Source of the DNA: Prevotellaceae bacterium | GTDB lineage: Bacteria; Bacteroidota; Bacteroidia; Bacteroidales; UBA932 | DNA: 9,656 nucleotides | Direction: 5' to 3' | NCBI GenBank assembly: GCA_031284065.1 | Contig: JAITAP010000095.1 | Span: 1-9,656, forward strand | In this document: positions 1 to 5,596 of the stretch, in pieces | Layout of the letters: every line of letters begins with the position of its first letter | Position numbering within the stretch: position 1 is the first letter of the stretch | Notes under the pieces: generated by a model | The model's input: only the letters and a program-made list of their open reading frames with translations | The model's database searches: none | What the model was told of the DNA's origin: nothing | Program-made: the position numbers and the translations under genes

Positions 1-563
1 TTCAGCGTGCCCATCCACCACAGGGGCAGGGAAGCGTTGCTGACAGGGTACTTCAGCCCCCGGGTGGTGATTTTCGTCTGCGGCGACAGGCAAAATATTG
101 ACGTTTGCTGCCCTGCAAAGCTCTCAAAGGTCGCGTCGTGGCGGATTGCGTTTAGCACGCCGTAGTCCGTGAGCATTTGCACGCTCAGCTCCTTCGCGTA
201 GCCAGCCAAGAGCGATATGTTGCCCAGCGTATGGTCTTCCCGTTTTCCGGTTGCGCCAAGAATGGTAACCTCCCTATACCCCTTTTGCCTGCAAAAGTTG
301 ATGGATTTTGTGAGGTCGTTGCTTTCCTGCTCCGCCACGCGGTGAATTTTGTCGGCAAAGCGGGCTTTCAGCTCCGGCGGGATGCTGTCCAAGTCGCCCA
401 CAATGCAGGTTGGCTCCATGCCGAATTGCAGCAAGCTTTCAACAGCGCCGTCGCAGCATACAATGGTGGTTGCGCTTCGCAGCTGTTGCAGCGCCAAGCT
501 GTGCGCCGGAAATTCGCCATGCGCCAGCGCTACCGTCGGAAAATTCTGTATGAGGTTTAGCAT
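1..563 (-). CDS. thiN: Thiamine pyrophosphokinase, 3' end cut by window edge
   Basis: This cytoplasmic enzyme transfers pyrophosphate from ATP to thiamine to make thiamine diphosphate. The minus strand reads 187 complete codons from ATG at 563 to the window edge. The start is the first ATG and gives MLNLIQNF. Family motifs are in order: CCDGA (about residues 36-40), GDLDS (56-60, acidic metal/phosphate site), SNDLTK (81-86), and GATGKREDHTLGN (103-115), the conserved G-x-R-x-D-H signature. A later stretch, NASLPLWWMGTLN, resembles the thiamine-binding C-terminal part. The family is usually a little over 200 residues, so only about 20 should be missing. The gene is read in the same direction as rarA, 246 bp downstream of it, and that spacer is filled with repeats. 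The repeat copy at 599-624 lies only about 35 bp before the start codon. No clear promoter is seen. The other possibility is another member of the same fold, but the motif set fits this enzyme well. Confidence 0.9.
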   Translation of the reverse strand, partial: MLNLIQNFPTVALAHGEFPAHSLALQQLRSATTIVCCDGAVESLLQFGMEPTCIVGDLDSIPPELKARFADKIHRVAEQESNDLTKSINFCRQKGYREVTILGATGKREDHTLGNISLLAGYAKELSVQMLTDYGVLNAIRHDATFESFAGQQTSIFCLSPQTKITTRGLKYPVSNASLPLWWMGTL

Positions 564-598
564 TGATAATTTGTAATTCTTTACTCGCAATTCCTGTG

Positions 599-624
599 GA
601 CTTTGTTGCAACGAGAGCAGATTA
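599..624 (+). repeat. Copy 1 of 26-30 bp dispersed motif
   Basis: The 26 bases match the copy at 2131-2156 at 25 positions (G instead of C at 619). They also match the reverse complement of 782-807. The shared core is TTGTTGCAACGAGAGC. This copy sits just upstream of the thiN start. With the copy at 782-811 it brackets the rarA-thiN spacer as terminal inverted repeats of a unit of about 209 bp. Confidence 0.85.
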
Positions 625-667
625 CTATATAAAGCCTAATAAACTTACAATCACTTATTGACCGACA

Positions 668-727
668 GCAAGTCCCGCAGGAACGACACATATTGTCGCT
701 TTCAAGCGTCGTCCCTGCGGGGCTTGC
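668..727. repeat. Long imperfect hairpin of the modular intergenic repeat
   Basis: The arms at 668-687 and 708-727 are 20 bases each and complementary except at two positions. They contain the core GTCCCGCAGG / CCTGCGGG. The 20-base loop holds a small nested hairpin, GCTT-TC-AAGC (698-707). Bases 663-681 are also found at 2162-2180 (CGACAGCAAGTCCCGCAGG). No T-tract follows either side, so it does not look like a classical intrinsic terminator. A transcript running from rarA to thiN would fold here. Confidence 0.8.
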
Positions 728-740
728 CCGGCATCAGCCA

Positions 741-775
741 ATTCAAAATTCAAAATTCAAAATTCAGAATTCAGA
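741..775 (+). repeat. Heptamer tandem array, five units of ATTCARA
   Basis: Five consecutive 7-bp units are present: ATTCAAA three times, then ATTCAGA twice, followed by ATTTT. On the minus strand every unit carries TGA. Because 7 is not a multiple of 3, the array closes all three minus-strand reading frames. It lies between the hairpin at 668-727 and the inverted motif at 782-811. Confidence 0.9.
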
Positions 776-781
776 ATTTTC

Positions 782-811
782 TAATGTGCTCTCGTTGCAA
801 CAAAGTCATTT
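782..811 (-). repeat. Copy 2 of dispersed motif, inverted, at the rarA stop
   Basis: On the minus strand this is identical over 30 bases to 2127-2156 on the plus strand, forming a perfect 30-bp inverted repeat around rarA. The TAA stop of rarA (810-812) takes two of its three bases from this repeat. Identity ends exactly at both sides: 781 and 812 do not match their partners 2157 and 2126. Confidence 0.9.
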
Positions 812-2087
812 ACATTTGGTATTTTCCCTTCCACAGCTGCTCCAGTCGAGCCTTTATTTCGCGCTCTTTGGCGCTATCGCCCGGTACGTAAAAAGTTGTT
901 CCCGAAATTTTATCGGGCAGATAGTCGAGCTCCACAAAGTTGCTCTGATAGTCGTGCGCATACTTGTATCCCTTGTGGTATCCGAGGTCTTTCATGAGCT
1001 TTGTGGGGGCGTTGCGCAGGTGGAGCGGCACGGGCAAATCGCCCGATTGACGTACCTGCGCTATGGCGGCCTCAACCGCCATGTACGAGGCGTTGCTCTT
1101 GGGGCTTGTGGCCAGGTAAACCGCGCACTGCGCCATCACAATCCGTCCTTCGGGCATCCCGATAACCTTAACAGCGTCAAAGCAGGCTTGCGCCATGAGC
1201 AGCGCGTTGGGGTTCGCCAAGCCTACGTCTTCGGCGGCCAGTATCACCATGCGGCGGGCAATGAACAGCGGGTCTTCGCCGCCCTCAATCATACGCGCCA
1301 GCCAGTACACCGCCGCGTTGGGGTCGCTGCCGCGCATACTTTTTATGAACGCCGAAATGATGTCGTAGTGTTGCTCGCCGTTTTTGTCGTACAGGGCGAT
1401 ATTTTCCTGTAGCCGCTCGGTTACGATGCTGTTGTTGATGGTGATTTCGTTGCCGTCGAACGAGCTTGCCACAATCTCCAGCACGTTGAGCAGCTTTCGG
1501 GCGTCGCCACCCGAAAAGCGGAACAACGCCTCCGTTTCCTCAACGTTAATGTGCAGCGGCTTCAGGTAGGTATCGGTGGTAATGGCTCGCTCCAGCAGGA
1601 TTTTCAAGTCGGCTGCCTCCAGCGACTTGAGCACGTACACTTGGCACCGCGACAGCAGCGGCGAAATGACCTCAAACGAAGGGTTTTCGGTGGTTGCGCC
1701 GATGAGCGTAACCGTTCCGTGCTCCACCGCGCCCAGCAGCGAATCTTGCTGCGACTTTGAGAAGCGGTGAATTTCATCAATAAACAGAATCGGGTTCGGC
1801 GTATTGAAAAAGCGCTGCCGCTTAGCGTCCTCAATCACCTCGCGCACGTCCTTTACGCCGGCGTTCACTGCGCTAAGCGTGTAGAACTTGCGGTTTTGCC
1901 GGTTGGCGATAATACGCGCCAGCGTTGTTTTGCCCACGCCGGGCGGCCCCCAAAGGATAAAAGAGCTCAGCTTGTCGCCCTCTATCATTTGTCGCAGCAC
2001 GGCCTTTGTCCCCACCAAGTGCTGCTGCCCGATGTAGTCGTCCAGCGTTTGCGGTCGAATCCGCTCTGCTAAGGGTATGTTTGGCAT
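810..2087 (-). CDS. rarA: Replication-associated recombination protein A (RarA/MgsA), AAA+ ATPase
   Basis: This cytoplasmic AAA+ ATPase of the clamp-loader-like group acts at stalled replication forks; in E. coli it binds single-stranded-DNA-binding protein and unwinds DNA ends. The 425 residues are full length for the family. Visible motifs are Walker A GPPGVGKTT (47-55), Walker B ILFIDEIHR (100-108), sensor 1 GATTEN (130-135), an arginine-finger region LLSRC (about 144-148), and sensor 2 SGGDARKLLN (192-201). The C-terminal tetramerisation domain begins around residue 260 and includes ARMIEGGEDPLFIARR and AAEDVGLANP. The ATG at 2085-2087 gives the usual N-terminus, MPNIPLAERIRPQTLDD. The gene is bracketed by a perfect 30-bp inverted repeat (782-811 and 2127-2156). 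A run of 7-bp AT-rich units begins only 3 bp before its start codon. No separate promoter box is obvious, so it may be read from upstream. Confidence 0.97.
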   Translation of the reverse strand: MPNIPLAERIRPQTLDDYIGQQHLVGTKAVLRQMIEGDKLSSFILWGPPGVGKTTLARIIANRQNRKFYTLSAVNAGVKDVREVIEDAKRQRFFNTPNPILFIDEIHRFSKSQQDSLLGAVEHGTVTLIGATTENPSFEVISPLLSRCQVYVLKSLEAADLKILLERAITTDTYLKPLHINVEETEALFRFSGGDARKLLNVLEIVASSFDGNEITINNSIVTERLQENIALYDKNGEQHYDIISAFIKSMRGSDPNAAVYWLARMIEGGEDPLFIARRMVILAAEDVGLANPNALLMAQACFDAVKVIGMPEGRIVMAQCAVYLATSPKSNASYMAVEAAIAQVRQSGDLPVPLHLRNAPTKLMKDLGYHKGYKYAHDYQSNFVELDYLPDKISGTTFYVPGDSAKEREIKARLEQLWKGKYQM

Positions 2088-2090
2088 GGA

Positions 2091-2132
2091 ATAATGAATA
2101 ATTAATAATGAAAAATGAAAAATGAAAAATGA
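2091..2132 (+). repeat. Heptamer tandem array, six units, abutting the rarA start
   Basis: Six 7-bp units run without interruption: ATAATGA, ATAATTA, ATAATGA, then AAAATGA three times. The array starts 3 bp upstream of the rarA ATG and runs into the 30-bp motif, sharing the bases AAATGA with it. It replaces the usual A/T-rich leader of a Bacteroidetes gene, so any ribosome loading of rarA takes place on this array. Confidence 0.9.
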
Positions 2133-2156
2133 CTTTGTTGCAACGAGAGCACATTA
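2127..2156 (+). repeat. Copy 3 of dispersed motif
   Basis: This is the plus-strand partner of the perfect 30-bp inverted repeat with 782-811. It is followed after 5 bp by CGACAGCAAGTCCCGCAGG (2162-2180), the same order of modules as in the rarA-thiN spacer, where 38 bp separate the two modules. Confidence 0.9.
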
Positions 2157-2161
2157 ACCTA

Positions 2162-2222
2162 CGACAGCAAGTCCCGCAGGGACTACTCGGCGTTAGCAAT
2201 AACTTTCAACTTTCAATTTTCA
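2162..2222. repeat. Palindrome plus three-unit heptamer array at the reductase 3' end
   Basis: A perfect stem AGTCCC-GCA-GGGACT lies at 2170-2184. After CGGCGTTAGCAATAACT come three heptamers, ACTTTCA, ACTTTCA and ATTTTCA (2202-2222). The last heptamer contains the reductase stop codon (TGA on the minus strand, 2220-2222). The linker AGCAATAACT is repeated at 3303-3312. With 2091-2156 this means that practically the whole reductase-rarA spacer is repeat material. Confidence 0.85.
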
Positions 2223-3164
2223 ACCTATTTGCTCCAGCTCTTCGCTTGTAAAGGTGGCGTTATTCACTGCGCCGATGTTTTGCTTAAGCTGCTCTACGCT
2301 GCTGGCTCCCACAATCACGGAGGTTACGCGAGCATCCTTGAGTAGCCATGCAATGGCCATTTCTGCGAGGGTTTGTCCGCGCCGGAGGGCAAGCTCGTTG
2401 AGCTGCGCCACCTTTTTTACAATTTCTTCGGTTACCTGTTCGCGCTGCAAAAAGCCGTGCGGCTTGGCGGCGCGGGAGTCGCTCGGGATACCGTTGAGGT
2501 ACTTTGCGCTAAGCAGCCCCTGCGCCAGCGGCGAAAACGCTACAAAGCCAACGCCGTTGCGCTCCGCAGCATCCAGCACGCCCGACTCCACGTGGCGCGA
2601 CAGCAGGCTGTATCTATCCTGATTTACCAAGCAGGGCACGTGCTGCGCCGCCAATAGCTTGTAAGCTTTTTCGGCTTCCGCCACCGGATACTTTGATATG
2701 CCGGCGTAGAGCGCTTTGCCCTGTTTCACCACGTCTATCAACGCCTGCATAGTTTCCTCTATGGGCGTTTGGGGGTCGTAGCGGTGCGAGTAGAAAATGT
2801 CCACGTACTCCAGCCCCATACGCCGGAGGCTTTGGTCAAGGCTGCCGATTAGGTACTTGCGCGAGCCGCCGTCACCGTACGGGCCGGGCCACATGAGGTG
2901 TCCGGCTTTGGTGCTTATCACCAGCTCGTCGCGGTGGCCGGCGAGGGTGGTTTTGAGCATCCTGCCAAAGTTAACTTCGGCGCTGCCTGCCGGAGGCCCG
3001 TAGTTGTTGGCAAGGTCAAAGTGCGTAATGCCGTTGTCAAAGGCATACTTTACAATGTCTGCGGCAACGTCAAACCTGTCCGTATCGCCAAAGTTGTGCC
3101 AAAGCCCCAGCGATATGCGCGGAAGCTGCAAGCCGCTGCTGCCGCAGTAAGTATATGTCATCAT
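2220..3164 (-). CDS. Aldo/keto reductase, YghZ (L-glyceraldehyde-3-phosphate reductase) type, C-terminus short
   Basis: This is an NADPH-dependent (alpha/beta)8-barrel oxidoreductase of the cytoplasm. The closest remembered relative is E. coli YghZ, which reduces L-glyceraldehyde 3-phosphate and methylglyoxal. Shared stretches include SLGLWHNFG (18-26), HFDLANNYGPPAGSAE (48-63), STKAG (84-88) and SRKYLIGSLDQSLRRMGLEY (101-120). The catalytic tetrad Asp50, Tyr55, Lys86 and His127 is intact. The cofactor-binding end has FSPLAQGLLS and IVGASSVEQLKQN. The start could be either of two adjacent ATGs (3164 or 3161). The protein stops at EELEQIG (314 residues), whereas YghZ continues about 20 residues with a tail of the GELNLWQ kind. 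The TGA lies inside an AT-rich heptamer array, so the tail was probably lost to a repeat insertion. The substrate in this organism is not known. Confidence 0.93.
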   Translation of the reverse strand: MMTYTYCGSSGLQLPRISLGLWHNFGDTDRFDVAADIVKYAFDNGITHFDLANNYGPPAGSAEVNFGRMLKTTLAGHRDELVISTKAGHLMWPGPYGDGGSRKYLIGSLDQSLRRMGLEYVDIFYSHRYDPQTPIEETMQALIDVVKQGKALYAGISKYPVAEAEKAYKLLAAQHVPCLVNQDRYSLLSRHVESGVLDAAERNGVGFVAFSPLAQGLLSAKYLNGIPSDSRAAKPHGFLQREQVTEEIVKKVAQLNELALRRGQTLAEMAIAWLLKDARVTSVIVGASSVEQLKQNIGAVNNATFTSEELEQIG

Positions 3165-3169
3165 GATTC

Positions 3170-3177
3170 CAAATTTA
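3170..3177 (-). promoter_or_regulatory. Weak candidate -7 box before the reductase gene
   Basis: On the minus strand this reads TAAATTTG, which fits TAnnTTTG. It ends only 5 bp before the ATG at 3164, so a transcript starting from it would be nearly leaderless, and no -33 partner is seen. In AT-rich sequence this match may be chance. Confidence 0.2.
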
Positions 3178-3221
3178 TAGTTAGTATTTTTGTTTATGTT
3201 ACGACCTTAACTCAATTCCCA

Positions 3222-3330
3222 ACCCTGACAGGGTCTTAAACCCACAGGACGACGCTTGTTGCCGTCCCCAAGTGCCGTCCCTGCGGGACTTTGGGAGGCG
3301 CAAGCAATAACTCTCAATTCTCAACTCACA
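3222..3330. repeat. Modular repeat in the hisA-reductase spacer
   Basis: From left to right: the perfect hairpin ACCCT-GAC-AGGGT (3222-3234); an inverted GGACG/CGTCC pair; a nested stem CCCAA...GTCCC-TGC-GGGAC...TTGGG (3267-3295); the linker AGCAATAACT (3303-3312); and heptamers ACTCTCA, ATTCTCA and ACTCACA (3310-3330). The heptamers include the hisA stop codon (3326-3328). The order palindrome, linker, heptamers, gene end is the same as at 2162-2222. The TTGTTGCAACGAGAGC motif is missing here. Confidence 0.75.
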
Positions 3331-4018
3331 TTCTCCCTTCGTAAAACGCCTTGCCCACGATTACCGCCGGAACGCCCGCTTTCTGCAAGTCTTCCACGTC
3401 GCTCCTGCGGCTTACGCCGCCGCTGGCAATGAGGTACAGCGAGGGAAAATGCTCAAGGATTTTGCGGTACAGGGCAACGTTTGCGCCCTGCAACATGCCG
3501 TCCTTGCTCACGTCGGTGCAGATGACCTGCGTAACGCCCTTTTCGACATAGCCCGCAATAAAGGGTAGCAAATCCTCCTGCGTGCTCTCCTGCCAGCCGC
3601 TCACCGCAATTTTTTCGTCCACCACGTCCGCGCCCAGAATGATTTTGTCGCCGCCGTAGCGGGCTATCCAGCGCGTAAATTCATCGGGATTCTTTACGGC
3701 AATGCTGCCGCCCGTTACCATAGCCGCGCCGCACTCAAAGGCTATGCGCAGGTCGTCGGCAGTTTTTAGCCCTCCGCCAAAGTCCACCACCAGCTGCGTG
3801 CGCGTGGCTATCTGCTCCAGCGCCCTGTAGTTGACAATGTGCTGCGCCTTTGCCCCGTCCAAATCTACCACGTGCAGGCGCGTGTAGCCTTTACCCTCAA
3901 ACTGCTTGGCAACCTCCAGCGGATTTTCGCTGTACACCTTTTTTTGAGCGTAGTCGCCCCTGGTGAGCCGCACGCACTTCCCATCAATGACGTCAATGGC
4001 CGGAATTATTTTTACCAT
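3326..4018 (-). CDS. hisA: HisA, ProFAR isomerase, C-terminus short
   Basis: HisA is 1-(5-phosphoribosyl)-5-[(5-phosphoribosylamino)methylideneamino]imidazole-4-carboxamide isomerase, the fourth step of histidine synthesis, a cytoplasmic Amadori-type isomerase with a (beta/alpha)8 barrel. Signature stretches are IIPAIDVIDGKCVRL (4-18; Asp9 is the first catalytic acid), VVDLDGA (50-56), VDFGGGLK (78-85), VTGGSIAVKNP (101-111), ILGADV (127-132; Asp131 is the second acid), CTDVSKDGML (167-176), and the phosphate-binding ASGGVS (198-203) and IVGKAFYEGR (220-229). The ATG at 4018 gives the normal N-terminus. The usual length is about 240. Here the chain ends at EGRM (230), where relatives continue with a helix of the ITLKDL type. 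The TGA falls in a repeat heptamer. No other his gene lies next to it, although hisA normally sits between hisH and hisF in Bacteroidetes. A candidate promoter lies at 4144-4151. Confidence 0.96.
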   Translation of the reverse strand: MVKIIPAIDVIDGKCVRLTRGDYAQKKVYSENPLEVAKQFEGKGYTRLHVVDLDGAKAQHIVNYRALEQIATRTQLVVDFGGGLKTADDLRIAFECGAAMVTGGSIAVKNPDEFTRWIARYGGDKIILGADVVDEKIAVSGWQESTQEDLLPFIAGYVEKGVTQVICTDVSKDGMLQGANVALYRKILEHFPSLYLIASGGVSRRSDVEDLQKAGVPAVIVGKAFYEGRM

Positions 4019-4032
4019 AATCAGGAGTTAAG

Positions 4033-4051
4033 GAATTTTGAAATTTTGAAT
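4033..4051. repeat. Short AT-rich tandem, upstream of hisA
   Basis: Two near-identical units, GAATTTT and GAAATTTT, are followed by GAAT. It resembles the heptamer arrays at 741-775 but is shorter and out of register by one base. It sits 14 bp before the hisA start codon. Confidence 0.4.
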
Positions 4052-4092
4052 GGCAGACGTTGTCGCCACCGTATTAAAGGTTTATGGGCGCG

Positions 4093-4111
4093 CCTTTGTA
4101 GCGTACAAAGG
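4093..4111. promoter_or_regulatory. Perfect inverted repeat upstream of hisA, possible operator or leader hairpin
   Basis: CCTTTGTA-GCG-TACAAAGG is a perfect 8-bp stem with a 3-base loop. It lies about 75 bp before hisA, just downstream of the candidate -7 box at 4144-4151, so it would be in the 5' leader. It could be a protein-binding site or an RNA stem. No T-run follows in the direction of hisA. Confidence 0.4.
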
Positions 4112-4143
4112 GTAAGGAAGCCGCTGCCGGTCGGTAAACCCGC

Positions 4144-4151
4144 ACAAAGGT
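4144..4151 (-). promoter_or_regulatory. Candidate Bacteroidetes -7 box for hisA
   Basis: The minus strand reads TACCTTTG, a full match to TAnnTTTG. No convincing -33 TTTG is seen about 20 bp upstream; the sequence there is TTTCCAAA. The predicted leader would be about 120 nt and include the inverted repeat 4093-4111. The 251-bp gap after the PagL-like gene supports separate transcription. Confidence 0.45.
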
Positions 4152-4269
4152 AAACATAAAGTTCGTAATTTGGAAAGTATCGGGATTGAATTTTACGCAG
4201 GCAGGGCAGCCAAGAAATCCTCCGGTTGAAAAGCTCAGCGTTGAAATATCAGGCCTCAAGCCGCCACGC

Positions 4270-5454
4270 TCAACCTTTCACAAGCGAATACCCCACAAGC
4301 CACTCCACGTAGTCGGCCTTTGCGCCGTGCGCCTTAATGGTAACCCCCATAAATGTGCGGTTGCCGAGGTAGTACTTTACCCCCGCGCGCTCGTAAATAG
4401 TTGGCTTGACAGGCCTGTCGCCCACGCGATCAAACGGGTAAAAGCCCACATCGGTGATGAGCCACACGCGCTTGTAGCCAACTTCGTGCGCCACGTACAC
4501 GCCCAGCGCCATGTCGTCGGCTGCGGAGGTTGCAACCGTTTCCTTACCCTCCTCGCGGGCGCGGTACTTGAGCACGTGCTGCCCCCAGCTAAAGTAAAAC
4601 AAGTCTGCCCCCACTCCGAACTTACGGCGATAGCTCGTTTGCAGCATTGCCGCAGAGGAGAGGGTATGGCAAAACCACCGCTTGCCGCTGCGCGGGTTTT
4701 TTGCGTCAAAGTCGGTATCGAGCATGCGCACGCCGCTTGCGGAAAACAGGTACCACTCCGGCAAATTTTTCCACGCCGGCGTAGCCCTCGGCGCGTACTT
4801 CTTATCGCGATTCCCGTAGCTGTTCCACTGGTAGGCAAGCGCTCCCGACAGCAAGTTCAGCCCTCTGTTGGGCTTCTGGTACGAGCCGTTTGAGAAGTGC
4901 TGAAAGCTGAGGCTCGCTACAAGGGTGGAGTGAAGCGGCAGCAGCAGCGAAGCGTCGAGCGAAAGGTCAATGTAGGCGTTTCGCTTGCTTCCCACCAGCA
5001 CGTTGTACGGCGCTTCGTCGGGGTCGTAGGCGTTAAAGTTGTACGACAGCCCCGCGCTGATGGCGTAGCCGGCCGTCCACCACCGGCTCCGGTAAACAGG
5101 GCTGCCGAAAAAGGCGTACAGCGCCGCCGGCTTGCCAAAGCCCGTTTGCATGTCGCTGTTCATGATAATGCCGTTCATGTTGCCCATGTAGTAGCCTATC
5201 CCGTAGTGCGGGTAGCGGTACAGCGCGTCGTAAAGGCTGCGCGAATCGCTGTCCGTTTGCCGGCCAACGCGAATATCCAGCCCGGCGTAGTAGTTTTGGG
5301 CAATCTCGTTGCTGGGCATTTTCAGCAAATTCCCCTGACGGAACAGGGCTGCAAGGTAAATTTGGCGTGAACGGCGCGCAGAATCTACCGGAACCGCCGC
5401 CGCATACGTAGCATGTAACATCACAAGCGTAAAAACAGCTGAAAGGTATCGCAT
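4270..5454 (-). CDS. PagL/acyloxyacyl-hydrolase-like outer-membrane beta-barrel protein
   Basis: This is probably an outer-membrane esterase of the lipid A 3-O-deacylase (PagL) superfamily, the group usually called acyloxyacyl hydrolase in Bacteroidetes. A Sec signal peptide is visible (MRYLSAVFTLVMLHATYAAA, cut near residue 20). After it come many alternating aromatic/hydrophobic strands typical of a barrel, and the chain closes with VEWLVGYSLVKG. The diagnostic motif is QHFSNGSYQKPNRGLN (185-200): His186 and Ser188 match the catalytic His-x-Ser, and N189 and P195-N196 match the conserved SN and PN. At the position of the catalytic Glu of Pseudomonas PagL (14 after His) there is Asn200. The length of 394 is about twice that of the proteobacterial enzyme, as is common for Bacteroidetes forms. 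A promoter box lies about 95 bp upstream. Family placement is reasonably sure; actual deacylase activity is not. Confidence 0.8.
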   Translation of the reverse strand: MRYLSAVFTLVMLHATYAAAVPVDSARRSRQIYLAALFRQGNLLKMPSNEIAQNYYAGLDIRVGRQTDSDSRSLYDALYRYPHYGIGYYMGNMNGIIMNSDMQTGFGKPAALYAFFGSPVYRSRWWTAGYAISAGLSYNFNAYDPDEAPYNVLVGSKRNAYIDLSLDASLLLPLHSTLVASLSFQHFSNGSYQKPNRGLNLLSGALAYQWNSYGNRDKKYAPRATPAWKNLPEWYLFSASGVRMLDTDFDAKNPRSGKRWFCHTLSSAAMLQTSYRRKFGVGADLFYFSWGQHVLKYRAREEGKETVATSAADDMALGVYVAHEVGYKRVWLITDVGFYPFDRVGDRPVKPTIYERAGVKYYLGNRTFMGVTIKAHGAKADYVEWLVGYSLVKG

Positions 5455-5472
5455 TATACGAATGTTGAAAAT

Positions 5473-5490
5473 TTGGAATAATTGGAATAA
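5473..5490 (+). repeat. Two 9-bp tandem units upstream of the PagL-like gene
   Basis: TTGGAATAA occurs twice in direct succession, 18 bp from the start codon at 5454. It is another AT-rich short tandem in a gene leader, with a different period from the heptamers elsewhere. Confidence 0.5.
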
Positions 5491-5549
5491 AAGGTATTAC
5501 GATTGGCTGTGGGGCGCATCTGCTGCGCTATAAAAGAATTTTCCGGCGG

Positions 5550-5557
5550 CAAAGATA
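5550..5557 (-). promoter_or_regulatory. Bacteroidetes -7 box for the PagL-like gene
   Basis: The minus strand reads TATCTTTG preceded by AAATTTG, a full match to the TAnnTTTG consensus and close to its common form TATCTTTGC. It implies a leader of about 90 nt before the ATG at 5454. No clear TTTG is seen near -33; that position borders the GC-rich hairpin block beginning near 5597. Confidence 0.6.
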
Positions 5558-5596
5558 CAAATTTATTTGAAGTATCCGCAGCTTGTAGGCCTTGTT

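Noticed and set aside
668..727. Intrinsic terminator after rarA
   Set aside because: The stem is long and GC-rich, but no T-tract follows on the minus strand, and it lies over 80 bp beyond the stop codon inside a repeat.
693..1412. Plus-strand open frame of 239 codons
   Set aside because: It lies opposite rarA, whose minus-strand product is unmistakable. The start lies within the repeat, and the sequence shows no recognisable domain.
2170..2184. REP element of the RAYT-linked type (GTAG next to a palindrome on the minus strand)
   Set aside because: GTAG precedes the palindrome only in this copy, not in the other two spacers, and no RAYT transposase is in the window.
599..3330. CRISPR array
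   Set aside because: Repeats are three copies in mixed orientation, separated by whole genes. There are no regular spacers and no cas genes.
4074..4259. Minus-strand small frame of 61 codons between the PagL-like gene and hisA
   Set aside because: It has only a TTG start, no leader signal, contains the candidate hisA promoter and the inverted repeat, and has no recognisable pattern.
4186..4893. Plus-strand open frame of 235 codons
   Set aside because: It is antisense to the PagL-like gene. It is rich in Arg, His and Val in the way of reversed GC-rich coding sequence and shows no family motif.
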